From Streptomyces bauhiniae (GTDB lineage: Bacteria; Actinomycetota; Actinomycetes; Streptomycetales; Streptomycetaceae): DNA of 64,000 bases. Below, one piece after another: positions 54,611 through 63,877 of the stretch (position 1 is the stretch's first letter; every line of letters begins with the position of its first letter). Under the pieces are notes generated by a model that was given only the letters and a program-made list of their open reading frames with translations, made no database searches and was not told the DNA's origin. A program made the translations under genes and the position numbers. The DNA lies in NCBI RefSeq assembly GCF_004784475.1, contig NZ_SRRT01000001.1:496001-560000 (forward strand). Reading direction: 5' to 3'.

Positions 54611-55039
54611 GTGGGCTCGCTTGCCTGGGAAGTGATCGGCGTGTTCGACACCGAGGGCGACTGCGCCGAGTGGACGTTCCCCTCGGAACCCGGCGCGGTG
54701 CGCGCGGCCCGTGCCGCTGTCCGGGGCCAGTTGGGCCGCTGGCATCTGGATTCCCTCGCCGATCTGACGGCGTTGCTGGTCAGCGAGCTGGTGACCAACT
54801 CCCTGCGGCACGCGGACGGCCCGATCGGGCTGCGTCTGGTGCGCTCGGCGGGGCTCGGCGGGGCGCTGCTGGTGGAGGTCTCCGACCAGGTGCCGGACCC
54901 GCCGCGCGAGCGGATCGCGCGGCCCGAGGACGAGAGCGGGCGGGGGCTGGCGCTCGTCGCGGGTTCCTCCGCCCGCTGGGGCACCCGGCCCGCCGAGGCC
55001 GGCAAGACCGTCTGGTTCGAGCTGGCCATCCCCGAATGA
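54611..55039 (+). CDS. Stand-alone anti-sigma-type ATPase (RsbW-like)
   Basis: 142-residue HATPase_c_2 protein of the RsbW/SpoIIAB style widespread in Streptomyces. The N box ALLVSELVTNSLRHADGPI, the G1-type VSDQVPDPPRE with substituted Asp-Gly pattern, and GRGLALVAGSSARWG (G2) are visible. GTG starts are possible at 54611, 54632 and 54641; the conserved part begins at about VFDTEGDCAEW, so the true start may be one of the later ones. Many such proteins in Streptomyces bind anti-anti-sigma factors; partner unknown. Its last codons lie in a 17-bp tandem repeat. Confidence 0.83.
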   Translation: MGSLAWEVIGVFDTEGDCAEWTFPSEPGAVRAARAAVRGQLGRWHLDSLADLTALLVSELVTNSLRHADGPIGLRLVRSAGLGGALLVEVSDQVPDPPRERIARPEDESGRGLALVAGSSARWGTRPAEAGKTVWFELAIPE

Positions 55040-55111
55040 TGCCCATCCCCGAATGACGCCCAGCCCCGAATGACGCCCAGCCCTGAATGATGCCCAGCCC
55101 CGAATGATGCC
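55027..55111. repeat. Five tandem 17-bp repeats
   Basis: Units at 55027, 55044, 55061, 55078 and 55095 follow CAK-CCCYGAATGAYGCC (CATCCCCGAATGATGCC in unit 1). Unit 1 encodes the last codons of the ATPase gene and its TGA; the other four are noncoding. Differences are limited to the third, seventh and thirteenth bases, so this is a recent duplication. Confidence 0.9.
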
Positions 55112-55429
55112 CACCCGCACCCCACGACCCGGAGCGCGGGCGGGTGCATCAGGGGCACGGCGGGGTGAGCCGGGGGTACGGAGGGGGTGCGCGCGCCCCC
55201 GCGTGGGTCGGCTCGTGCCCCGGTGCGCAAGCGCGTTGCCGGGCGCGTGGTTCGAGGCCGTGTTCGCTGGTTAGAAGACTGGAAGTGTTGTCGCAGCGCG
55301 GTCCGGAAGGCACCCGTACCGAGCTGTGATCGTGAACACCGTGTTGTGCGGCGCCGTAGTGCTGGATACTGCGGGCAGCCGCCCCCGGTGACCGGTGCCG
55401 GACGCGGTGAGCTGGAGGGGACGGTTCGC
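55112..55429. other. 318-bp region upstream of the PAS-SpoIIE gene
   Basis: No gene supported. A palindrome AACACCGTGTT (55335-55345) is a possible operator or part of a promoter about 85 bp upstream of the GTG start. GGAGGGG (55414-55420) is the ribosome site of the next gene. Confidence 0.4.
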
Positions 55430-58012
55430 GTGAGCGAGATACCAGCGAAGGCCACGGAGTCCGAGGACCCGTCGGACGGCGCGAGGAGCCGGGCCGCCGA
55501 AGAGGCGGCCCCCGCTGACATGTGGCAGAGCAGTCCGCCCGGCTCGATCTACGACTACATAAAGGTCGCGTCCTTCTCCCTCAGCCCCGGCGGGCTGATC
55601 GAGCAGTGGAGCCTGCGCGCCGAACAGCTCTTCGGCATCCCCGCCCACCGGGCCGTGGGCCTGGACCCGATCGAGGCGTTCGTCGACCCCGACCTGCGCA
55701 GTCGCGGCCAGCGGAAGATGGCCGAGATCCTGGACGGGCGGGAGTGGACCGGCGTGGTCCCCTTCCGGATGCCGGACGGCGAGGACGGCTCGCGCGGTGA
55801 GGAGGGCATGGCGGAGGTCTACGTCATGCCCACCCGTACCGCCGAGGGCGACAAGGCCGCCGTCTGCATCGTGGTGGACGTGCGGACCCTGCGCAGCATC
55901 GAGACCGACCTCGCCGCCTCGCAGGCGATATTCGGCCAATCTCCGTTCGGGTTCCTGCTGATCGACACCGATCTCCGGGTGCGCCGGGCCAACACGCGGT
56001 TCGCGTCGATCTTCGGCGGCACCCCGGACGACCACCGGGGCAAGGGCGTGCACGACTATCTGCCGCGCGCCGAGGCCGACCGGGTCTCGGCCACCATGCG
56101 CCGGGTGCTGGAGTCCGGCGACTCCATCACGGACATGCACGTCACCGGCTTCGTGCCGGACTCCGACGAGCGCCGGCACTGGTCCATCAACCTCTACCGC
56201 GTGCACAGCGGCAGCGGCCGCCCCATCGGCGTGGCCTGGCTCGGCACCGACATCACCGCCCGGCGCGAGGCCGCCCGCGAGGCCGCCTCCGCGCGGCGCA
56301 ACCTGGCCCTGCTCAACGAGGCGGGCGCCCGCATAGGGAATTCGCTCGACCTGGAGACGACGGCCCGCGAACTGCTCGACGTGGTCGTCCCCGGCTTCTG
56401 CGACCTGGCCACCGTCGACCTCTACCAGGCCCTGCTGACCGGTGACGAGGCCCCGCCCAAGCTGGCCGACGGCAGCGCGGAACTGCGCCGGGTCGCCTTC
56501 GCCAGCGCCGTCTCCGACGCGCCCTTCGGCGGGTCGGGGGAGCGGGTGGAGCTGGGCGCGGTGCACCGCTTCCCGTTCAACTCGCCCTGCGCGGACGCCC
56601 TGCGCACCGCTAGGCCGCAGCGGGTGCCCGCCGAGGAGGGCGGGCTGGTGCAGTCCACGCTCGCCGTGCCGATGGTCGCGCACGACACCGTGGTGGGCAT
56701 CGTGCAGTTCGCCCGCACCAAGGGCAGCGAGCCGTTCGGGGACCGCGACCGCGACCTCGCGGTGGAGCTGGCCGCGCGCGCCGCCGTCTGCATCGACAAC
56801 GCCCGGCTCTACCGACGCGAGCACGAACGCGCGCTGATACTCCAGCGGTCCCTGCTCCCGCCCGGCGACCCCGAGGCGTCCGGCCTGGACATCGCCTGCC
56901 GCTATCTGCCCGGCAACGCGGCCACCGAGGTCGGCGGCGACTGGTTCGACGTCATCGAACTCCCCGGCCACCGCACCGCGTTGGTGGTCGGCGACGTGAT
57001 GGGCCGCGGCCTGCGCGCGGCCGTGGCGATGGGCGAACTCCGTACGGCGGTACGCACCCTGGCGCTGCTCGACCTCGAACCGGCCGAGGTGCTCTCCGCG
57101 CTGGACGAGATCGCGCGCGGCCTCGGCACCCCCGGCGGCGTCCAGCAGGCCACCCGCGCGGCCCGCCAGCCGCGCGACGCCGACCTGTGCGAGGTCTACC
57201 TCGCCACCTGCGTGTACGCGGTCTACGACTCCGTCACCCGGCGCTGCACCTTCGCCAACGCGGGGCATCTGCCGCCGGTGCTGGTGGAGCCCGGCGAGGC
57301 CGCGCTGATGCTGGACGTGCCGCCCGGGATGCCGCTGGGCGTGGGCGGCGAGCCGTTCGAGGAGGTGGAGGTCGAACTGCCCGAGGGCGCCCTGCTCGCC
57401 CTCTACACCGACGGTCTGGTGGAGTCCCGGGACCATCCGCTGGACGAAGGGCTCCAGGCGTTCGTGCAGGCGCTCACCGATCCCTCCCGCCCGCTGGAGG
57501 ACGTCTGCGACCACGTCCTGAACAGCCTCGACACCCGGCACGGCGAGGACGACATCGCGCTGCTCATGGCCCGCGTCCAGGGTCTGCCCAGCGAGTCGGT
57601 CGGCGACTGGACCCTGCCCCGCGAGCCGCGCAGCGTGGGCCGGGCCCGCGAGTACGCGCGGGCGCAGCTGCTGAGCTGGGACCTGGAGCCCCTGGTCGAC
57701 ACCACGGAACTCCTGGTCAGCGAGCTGGTGACCAACGCCCTGCGGTACGGCGAGGGCGAGATCCGGCTCCGGCTGCTGCTGGACCGCACCCTGGTCTGCG
57801 AGGTCTGGGACGCCGGTCTGGTCCAGCCCCGCAGGCGGCGCGCCCGGGACACCGACGAGGGCGGCCGGGGCCTGCAACTGGTCGGTCTCCTCAGTGCCGC
57901 CTGGGGCTCCCGCCGCACCCCGCGCGGCAAGACGGTCTGGTTCGAGCTCCCGCTCCCCGGCGCCGACAGCCCCCTGACCGACCCGGCAGAGGCACTGCTC
58001 AGCCTGTTCTGA
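55430..58012 (+). CDS. PAS-PAS-GAF-SpoIIE phosphatase with ATPase domain
   Basis: 860-residue multi-domain signalling protein. Two PAS domains (about 40-160, starting IKVASFSLSPGGLIEQW, and 165-285, starting FGQSPFGFLLIDTDLRV) precede a GAF domain (about 295-455). The SpoIIE/PP2C phosphatase domain (about 480-715) has EVGGDWFDVIEL, VVGDVMGRGLR, NAGHLPPVLV and EDDIALL, and the HATPase_c domain (about 735-850) has ELLVSELVTNALRYG and DEGGRGLQLVG. All metal-binding Asp residues are in place. GTG 55430 is preceded by GGAGGGG. It is likely a cytoplasmic sensor that dephosphorylates anti-anti-sigma proteins and releases sigma factors. It lies 390 bp after a stand-alone RsbW-like ATPase. Confidence 0.93.
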   Translation: MSEIPAKATESEDPSDGARSRAAEEAAPADMWQSSPPGSIYDYIKVASFSLSPGGLIEQWSLRAEQLFGIPAHRAVGLDPIEAFVDPDLRSRGQRKMAEILDGREWTGVVPFRMPDGEDGSRGEEGMAEVYVMPTRTAEGDKAAVCIVVDVRTLRSIETDLAASQAIFGQSPFGFLLIDTDLRVRRANTRFASIFGGTPDDHRGKGVHDYLPRAEADRVSATMRRVLESGDSITDMHVTGFVPDSDERRHWSINLYRVHSGSGRPIGVAWLGTDITARREAAREAASARRNLALLNEAGARIGNSLDLETTARELLDVVVPGFCDLATVDLYQALLTGDEAPPKLADGSAELRRVAFASAVSDAPFGGSGERVELGAVHRFPFNSPCADALRTARPQRVPAEEGGLVQSTLAVPMVAHDTVVGIVQFARTKGSEPFGDRDRDLAVELAARAAVCIDNARLYRREHERALILQRSLLPPGDPEASGLDIACRYLPGNAATEVGGDWFDVIELPGHRTALVVGDVMGRGLRAAVAMGELRTAVRTLALLDLEPAEVLSALDEIARGLGTPGGVQQATRAARQPRDADLCEVYLATCVYAVYDSVTRRCTFANAGHLPPVLVEPGEAALMLDVPPGMPLGVGGEPFEEVEVELPEGALLALYTDGLVESRDHPLDEGLQAFVQALTDPSRPLEDVCDHVLNSLDTRHGEDDIALLMARVQGLPSESVGDWTLPREPRSVGRAREYARAQLLSWDLEPLVDTTELLVSELVTNALRYGEGEIRLRLLLDRTLVCEVWDAGLVQPRRRRARDTDEGGRGLQLVGLLSAAWGSRRTPRGKTVWFELPLPGADSPLTDPAEALLSLF

Positions 58013-59378
58013 ACCTTCCGGTGTCGGATTCCGGGAGGCCGTGCGTGCGTACGTCGCGTTCGGCCAGTTCCAGGGCGCGGCGGGCGAGGACGGCCGCCTC
58101 GACGGGACGGGGGGCGGCGAGGGTGCGTACGGCCGCCGCGAGCAGGGAGCGGGGGTCGGCGCCGACCGCGCCCCGGTGCACGGCGACGTAGTCCTCCGCC
58201 TCGCCGACGGCGGCCCGTGCCACGAGGTGCGCGGCGGTGTCCAGCACCCCGCTCCGGGCGGCCGGCAGCCGGACCAGGGCGCGGGTGATCCGGCGCAGCG
58301 CGTCCAGCGGGTCGTACGGGCCCGCCGTCAGCTCCGTGCGTACGGCGGCCAGGGTGTCGTCGGCGCCCGAGGGGGCCGGTGCGGCCGTCGCCAGTACCGC
58401 CTCCGCCCCGGTCAGCGCGGCCGGGACGAGTCCCGCCGCCTCCCGCAGCCGGCGGGCCGTGCGGTCCACCCCCGCCACCAGAATCCCGGCCTGCGCCACC
58501 GAGCCCTCGGCGGAACGGAGTTGGCGTACCGCGCGCCCCTCGTCGCCCAAGTCGACCGCGCGACGGGCCTCGTTGAGCCGGGCGGTGGTGAACACCAGCC
58601 GGTCCATGGCCTCTTCGACGCACCCGGCGACCCGCGCGCCGACCGAGGGCCCGTACCGTTCGCGCAGTTCCGTGACCGTGGCCCGCGCGTCCGCCGCACG
58701 TGCCGTCAGCCGGCGGAACGCCCCCTCCGCCACCTCCAGCGCCGGGCCCACCTCCGCCCGGCGCAGCCGGTCCAGTTCCCCGGCCCGCGCGTCCAGCACC
58801 CGCCCCGCCTCCGCACACCGGCCGACGACCCCGGCCAGGGTCTGCTCGCGGTCGCCGGCCTCGCCCTCCTCGTACCGGTGCCACAGGGCGAAGGCGGCGG
58901 AGAGTTCCGTGCGGGCGGTGTGGACCGCGTGGCGGAAGGGGGCGAGGGTCCGTTCGTCCAGAAGCGCGGCCGCGAAGGGCAGCTCCTCCTCGCTCGCCCG
59001 GACGCTGTCGTCGGCCTCGACCAGCGCCGCGCGGGCCCGGCGGTCGGAATCGGCCGGGGTGGGGGCGGCCGGTGCGGCGGAGACGACGCCGGAGGCGCGT
59101 CGGCCCCGGCGTACGTAGCTGTACGCGGCCACCACCCCGGCGGTGCCGAGCACGGCGACCGGGAGGATCAGGTCGACGGCGGAGGACTCGTCGTCCCGGG
59201 GGGCGGCGGGAGCGGCCGTCGGGCGGGGCGCGGACGCGGTCGCCGGTTCCTGCGCCGCGAGCACCGGGATGGCCAGCCAGCCCGCGCCCGCGACCGCGCC
59301 GACGAGCGCGTGCGCGACCCGCACGCGTATGTGCGCCGTGGCGTGCCGGGGCCGGCCCCGGACCAGGGAGGACGTCAC
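57999..59378 (-). CDS. Membrane-anchored coiled-coil protein, TPM-less homologue
   Basis: 459-residue protein. An N-terminal hydrophobic segment (about 15-38, VAHALVGAVAGAGWLAIPVLAA) acts as a signal or anchor. A Pro/Ala linker follows, then a membrane helix (about 65-88, DLILPVAVLGTAGVVAAYSYV) with basic residues after it. The rest is alpha-helical and probably coiled coil (ADDSVRASEEELPFAAALLDE, RCAEAGRVLDARAGELDRL, LRRAEVGPALEVAEGAFRRL). This helical part resembles the C-terminal half of Streptomyces TPM-domain (YgcG-like) membrane proteins, but the TPM domain normally found between signal peptide and membrane helix is missing. GTG 59378 is my choice; the frame extends 33 codons further without clear signal. 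Its 3' end overlaps the phosphatase gene by 14 bp, tail to tail. Confidence 0.72.
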   Translation of the reverse strand: MTSSLVRGRPRHATAHIRVRVAHALVGAVAGAGWLAIPVLAAQEPATASAPRPTAAPAAPRDDESSAVDLILPVAVLGTAGVVAAYSYVRRGRRASGVVSAAPAAPTPADSDRRARAALVEADDSVRASEEELPFAAALLDERTLAPFRHAVHTARTELSAAFALWHRYEEGEAGDREQTLAGVVGRCAEAGRVLDARAGELDRLRRAEVGPALEVAEGAFRRLTARAADARATVTELRERYGPSVGARVAGCVEEAMDRLVFTTARLNEARRAVDLGDEGRAVRQLRSAEGSVAQAGILVAGVDRTARRLREAAGLVPAALTGAEAVLATAAPAPSGADDTLAAVRTELTAGPYDPLDALRRITRALVRLPAARSGVLDTAAHLVARAAVGEAEDYVAVHRGAVGADPRSLLAAAVRTLAAPRPVEAAVLARRALELAERDVRTHGLPESDTGRFRTG

Positions 59379-59573
59379 TTTGGGAGCGTATGGGCGCCTT
59401 CGCGGCCCCGCGAGCGGGCGGGGTTGCGCCGCACGGGTGGGGTTGCCGCGCGGCGCGGTCGTGTCGCCTCGTTTCACCCGGTGCGGTCGTTTTCAGTGAG
59501 TGCATAGATCTGATCAGCTCCATATACCGCCAAAAGTGATCAACACGCCCGCGGCTTTCCGGAGGTAGCAGAG

Positions 59574-61733
59574 ATGTCCCACGACGGCGTCGGCTCACGT
59601 GCGGTCCTGCGCGCGACCGCCTTCCTCACCGCGGGCGCCCTCGCGGTGCCCCTCCTCGCCGGCTGCAGCTCGGACGAGAAGGCCGGCCGCCCGCTGGCCG
59701 GACCGGACATCGCCCAGGTCACCCGCGACAAGGTCGCCGAGGGCGGCACCGTGAAGTGGGCCATGGACGCGCTGCCGGAGACGCTCAACGCCTACCAGGC
59801 CGACGCCGACGCGGGCACCACCCGGGTCGCCCAGGCCACCCTCCCCTCGATGTTCCAGCTCGACGCGAACGGCCGCCCGGCGGTGAACCCCGCCTACCTG
59901 GAGTCCGCCAAGGTCATCGAGACCGAGCCGCGCCAGGTCGTGCTGTACAAGCTGAACCAGCAGGCCGTGTGGAGCGACGGCCGCGAGATCGGCGCCGCCG
60001 ACTTCGTCGCCCAGTGGCGCGCCCTGTCCGGCAAGGACAGCGCCTACTGGACCGCGCGCAACGCCGGGTACGACCGCATCTCCAAGATCGAGCGCGGGGC
60101 CAGCGACCTCCAGGTCCGGGTCACCTTCTCCCGCCCGTACGCCGACTGGAAGTCGCTGTTCTCCCCGCTGTACCCGAAGGACGTCATGGGCACCCCGGAC
60201 GCCTTCAACGACGGCGCCCGGCGCAAGCTGAAGACCAGCGCGGGCCCCTTCCGGGTGGACAAGGTCGACACCGCCGGCAAGGACGTCGTCCTCACCCGCA
60301 ACCCGCGCTGGTGGGGGCAGCCCGCCAAGCTCGACAAGATCGTGCTGCACACCGTCCCGCGCGACGAGCGGGCCACCGCGCTGGCCGACGGCAAGGTGGA
60401 CGTCGCCGACGTGGACGCCTCCACGGCCGGACGGATCACCGGTGCCGCCGGCGGTACCGGAAGCCCGCTGGTGGGCGGCGGCAAGACCTCCGCCAAGAAG
60501 CTCCGCTCCTGGGCCCTCGCCCACGGCCTTGCCTCGGAGAAGGTCGAGCACGCCGGCCAGAAGAAGCTGCGCAAGGCCATCACCCGGTACCTGGAGGAGC
60601 AGGACGGGCTCCGCTCCTACGAGGTGCGCAAGTCCCTGGAGCCCGCCTACACCCAGCTCGCCCTGAACGGCGCCGGGGGCCTGCTCGCCGACGAGCGGGT
60701 ACGCCGGGCGGTGGCCCGCGCGCTGGACCGCAAGGAGCTGGCGAAGCTGGTGCTGACCCCGCTCGGCCTGCCCGCCGAGCCGGTCGGCAGCCACCTCGCG
60801 CTGGAGGGCCAGCCCGCCTACGCCGACAACAGCGACGCCCTCGGCGGCCAGGACACCAAGGAGGCGCAGGCCCTCCTCTCGGACGCGGGCTGGGTGCCGG
60901 GCGGCCCGGTCAAGACGGAGAAGAAGGCCGAGAAGGCCGCCGGACCGGAGAGCAGCACCAAGGACGACGACGAGTCCGAGGGCGGCAAGGACGGCGAGTA
61001 CATCGTCGGCGAGGACGACAAGAACAGCGACGGCAAGAACGAGCACGGCGACGGCAGCGGGCGTCACCTGGCCCAGGACGGCAAGCAGTACACCGGCCAG
61101 GGCGGTGCCCCCGGCGCCTACGCCCCCAAGGGCACGGCGGCCCCGGCGGGCGCGGTCAACGGGCCGCTCGCCAAGGACGGCCAGGCGCTCAACCTCCGCT
61201 TCGTGCTCCCCACCGGCGCGGGCTCGGAGACCCTGAACACCGTCGCCGGGCGGATCTCCGCGATGCTGGAGAAGGTCGGCATCCGCACCACGATCATCAA
61301 GGTCCCGGACGAGAGCTACTTCAAGGACCACATCGCGGCCGGCGACTTCGACCTCGCCCTGTACTCGTGGCCCGCCTCCGCCTTCCCGGCCACCGACGCG
61401 CGCCCGATCTTCGCCAAGCCCGCGCCCGCCGCCGACGGCTCGGTGAACGTCGAGCAGAACTACACCCGCGTCGGCACCGACCAGGTGGACCAGCTCTTCG
61501 ACCAGGCCGCCTCGACGCTGGACGAGGACGAGTCCCGCGACCTCATCCGCAAGGCCGACACCCGCATCTGGGCGGCGGCCGGCTCCATCCCGCTCTACCA
61601 GCGCCCCCAGCTCGTCGGCGTACGGAAGACCCTGGTCAACACGGGTGCCTTCGGTTTCCAGGCGCCGGTCTACGAGGACATGGGCTTCCTGAAGAAGGGC
61701 GCGAAGGTCTCGCCCAGCCCGACCAAGGACTGA
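59574..61733 (+). CDS. ABC transporter substrate-binding lipoprotein (oligopeptide family)
   Basis: 719-residue SBP_bac_5-family lipoprotein. The lipobox LLAGC puts the modified Cys at 31. The fold is clear from GGTVKWAMDALPETLNAYQAD, WSDGREIGAADFVAQWRALSG, ADEDRTP-like DERVRRAVARALDRKEL and, at the end, FDLALYSWPASAFPA. Residues about 445-525 are a Lys/Glu/Asp/Gly-rich insertion (KTEKKAEKAAGPESSTKDDD, then GEDDKNSDGKNEHGDGSG) between the two lobes, unusual for the family. No permease or ATPase genes adjoin within the window, and the next gene is typA. Like BldKB of S. coelicolor it could take up a peptide signal; that is inference from family. Confidence 0.9.
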   Translation: MSHDGVGSRAVLRATAFLTAGALAVPLLAGCSSDEKAGRPLAGPDIAQVTRDKVAEGGTVKWAMDALPETLNAYQADADAGTTRVAQATLPSMFQLDANGRPAVNPAYLESAKVIETEPRQVVLYKLNQQAVWSDGREIGAADFVAQWRALSGKDSAYWTARNAGYDRISKIERGASDLQVRVTFSRPYADWKSLFSPLYPKDVMGTPDAFNDGARRKLKTSAGPFRVDKVDTAGKDVVLTRNPRWWGQPAKLDKIVLHTVPRDERATALADGKVDVADVDASTAGRITGAAGGTGSPLVGGGKTSAKKLRSWALAHGLASEKVEHAGQKKLRKAITRYLEEQDGLRSYEVRKSLEPAYTQLALNGAGGLLADERVRRAVARALDRKELAKLVLTPLGLPAEPVGSHLALEGQPAYADNSDALGGQDTKEAQALLSDAGWVPGGPVKTEKKAEKAAGPESSTKDDDESEGGKDGEYIVGEDDKNSDGKNEHGDGSGRHLAQDGKQYTGQGGAPGAYAPKGTAAPAGAVNGPLAKDGQALNLRFVLPTGAGSETLNTVAGRISAMLEKVGIRTTIIKVPDESYFKDHIAAGDFDLALYSWPASAFPATDARPIFAKPAPAADGSVNVEQNYTRVGTDQVDQLFDQAASTLDEDESRDLIRKADTRIWAAAGSIPLYQRPQLVGVRKTLVNTGAFGFQAPVYEDMGFLKKGAKVSPSPTKD

Positions 61734-61761
61734 CCCCTGCTCCTACCCCTGAATCGGGCCC

Positions 61762-61800
61762 CGTGGCCCTGCGGAGGCCGTCCCCCGCAGGGCCACGTAC
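61762..61800. terminator. Terminator between the binding protein and typA
   Basis: Perfect 13-bp arms CGTGGCCCTGCGG (61762-61774) and CCGCAGGGCCACG (61785-61797). It lies 28 bp after the lipoprotein stop. Confidence 0.75.
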
Positions 61801-61894
61801 CATGGGGTGAGGCCGTGGCGTGTCCAGCCCGGCAGGTCCCGCGCAAGAGAATCCCGCGCAGGGCAGTCCGCACACTCCGGGAGTACGCCGCAAT

Positions 61895-63802
61895 ATGGCC
61901 ACGCGCCACGACATCCGTAACGTCGCCATCGTCGCCCACGTCGACCATGGCAAGACCACCATCGTCGACGGCATGCTGAAGCAGGCCGGCGCGTTCGCCG
62001 CTCACCAGCTCGACTCCGTCGACGACCGGGTCATGGACTCCAATGACCTGGAGCGTGAGAAGGGCATCACGATCCTCGCCAAGAACACGGCGGTGAAGTA
62101 CCACCCCAAGGACGGCGGCGAGCCGATCACCATCAACATCATCGACACCCCCGGCCACGCCGACTTCGGTGGCGAGGTCGAGCGCGGTCTGTCGATGGTC
62201 GACGGTGTCGTCCTCCTCGTCGACGCCTCCGAGGGCCCCCTCCCGCAGACCCGCTTCGTGCTGCGCAAGGCGCTCCAGCAGCGGCTCCCCGTCATCCTGT
62301 GCATCAACAAGACGGACCGCCCCGACTCGCGCATCGACGAGGTCGTCAACGAGACGTACGACCTCTTCCTCGACCTGGACGCGGACGAGGAGCAGATCGA
62401 GTTCCCGATCGTCTACGCCTGCGGCCGTGACGGCATTGCCTCGCTGACCAAGCCGGACAACGGCACGGTCCCGGCGGACAGCGACAGCCTGGAGCCGTTC
62501 TTCTCCACCATCCTGGAGCACATCCCGGCCCCCACGTACGAGGAGGACGCGCCGCTCCAGGCCCACGTCACCAACCTCGACGCGGACAACTTCCTCGGCC
62601 GTATCGCGCTGCTCCGCGTCGAGCAGGGCGAGCTGCGCAAGGGCCAGACCGTCGCGTGGATCAAGCGCGACGGCACGGTGTCCAACGTGCGCATCTCCGA
62701 GCTGATGATGACCGAGGCGCTCACCCGCAAGCCGGCCGAGGTGGCGGGCCCCGGTGACATCTGCGCCGTCGCCGGTATCCCGGACATCATGATCGGTGAG
62801 ACCCTCGCCGACCCGGAGAACCCCGTCGCGCTCCCGCTGATCACGGTGGACGAGCCCGCGATCTCCATGGTCATCGGTACCAACACCTCGCCGCTGGTCG
62901 GCCGGGGCGGCACCGGCAAGGGCGCGGACGCCAAGTCCGCGGTCAAGGACCGCAAGGTCACCGCCCGCCAGGTCAAGGACCGCCTCGACCGCGAGCTGAT
63001 CGGTAACGTCTCCCTCCGTGTGCTCGACACCGAGCGCCCGGACGCCTGGGAGGTCCAGGGCCGCGGTGAGCTGGCGCTCGCCATCCTGGTCGAGCAGATG
63101 CGCCGCGAGGGCTTCGAGCTGACCATCGGCAAGCCGCAGGTCGTCACGCAGATGATCGACGGCAAGGTGCACGAGCCGGTCGAGCGCATGACGATCGACG
63201 TCCCCGAGGAGCACATGGGCGCGGTCACGCAGCTCATGGGCGTCCGCAAGGGCCGGATGGACAACATGTCCAACCACGGCTCCGGCTGGGTCCGCCTGGA
63301 GTTCGTCGTCCCGTCCCGCGGCCTCATCGGCTTCCGTACGGAGTTCCTGACCAACACCCGTGGTACGGGCATCGCCCACTCCATCCACGAGGGCCACGAG
63401 CCGTGGTTCGGCACCCTGACGACCCGTAACAACGGCTCGCTCGTCGCCGACCGCTCCGGTTCGGTCACCGCGTTCGCGATGACGAACCTCCAGGAGCGCG
63501 GCGTGCTCTTCACCGAGCCGGGCACCGAGGTGTACGAGGGCATGATCGTCGGCGAGAACTCGCGCTCCGACGACATGGACGTCAACATCACCAAGGAGAA
63601 GAAGCTCACGAACATGCGATCGGCGTCGGCCGACTCGTTCGAGGCGATCGTCCCGCCGCGCAAGCTCTCCCTGGAGCAGTCCCTGGAGTTCTGCCGCGAC
63701 GACGAGTGCGTCGAGGTGACCCCGGAGGCGGTTCGCATCCGCAAGGTCGTCCTCGACCAGAAGGAGCGCGGCCGCACCGCGAGCCGTGCCAAGCACAACT
63801 GA
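61895..63802 (+). CDS. typA: Translational GTPase TypA/BipA
   Basis: 635-residue ribosome-binding GTPase involved in 50S biogenesis and stress adaptation. G1 AHVDHGKTT, G3 DTPGHADFGG and G4 NKTD are present, with EREKGITI in switch I. Domains V and CTD follow with EPVERMTIDVPEEHMGAV and the family segment VPSRGLIGFRTEFLTNTRG. ATG 61895 gives the normal start MATRHDIRNVAIVAHVDHG, with GGGAG upstream; the frame is open to ATG 61820, so a 25-residue extension is possible. A strong terminator follows the stop. Confidence 0.96.
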   Translation: MATRHDIRNVAIVAHVDHGKTTIVDGMLKQAGAFAAHQLDSVDDRVMDSNDLEREKGITILAKNTAVKYHPKDGGEPITINIIDTPGHADFGGEVERGLSMVDGVVLLVDASEGPLPQTRFVLRKALQQRLPVILCINKTDRPDSRIDEVVNETYDLFLDLDADEEQIEFPIVYACGRDGIASLTKPDNGTVPADSDSLEPFFSTILEHIPAPTYEEDAPLQAHVTNLDADNFLGRIALLRVEQGELRKGQTVAWIKRDGTVSNVRISELMMTEALTRKPAEVAGPGDICAVAGIPDIMIGETLADPENPVALPLITVDEPAISMVIGTNTSPLVGRGGTGKGADAKSAVKDRKVTARQVKDRLDRELIGNVSLRVLDTERPDAWEVQGRGELALAILVEQMRREGFELTIGKPQVVTQMIDGKVHEPVERMTIDVPEEHMGAVTQLMGVRKGRMDNMSNHGSGWVRLEFVVPSRGLIGFRTEFLTNTRGTGIAHSIHEGHEPWFGTLTTRNNGSLVADRSGSVTAFAMTNLQERGVLFTEPGTEVYEGMIVGENSRSDDMDVNITKEKKLTNMRSASADSFEAIVPPRKLSLEQSLEFCRDDECVEVTPEAVRIRKVVLDQKERGRTASRAKHN

Positions 63803-63837
63803 CGCATGAACAACTCGGCGTAACAGTCGAACAGTTG

Positions 63838-63877
63838 AGCCCGGCCGTCCCCATCTCGGGGGCGGCCGGGCTTTTTC
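63838..63877. terminator. Terminator after typA
   Basis: AGCCCGGCCG-TCCCC pairs with GGGG-GCGGCCGGGCT around ATCTC, followed by TTTTTC. It ends 70 bp after the typA stop. The remaining 120 bp to the right edge (AT-richer near 63935-63960, ATAGCTATGTAACACG) look like the promoter region of the next gene outside the window. Confidence 0.85.
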
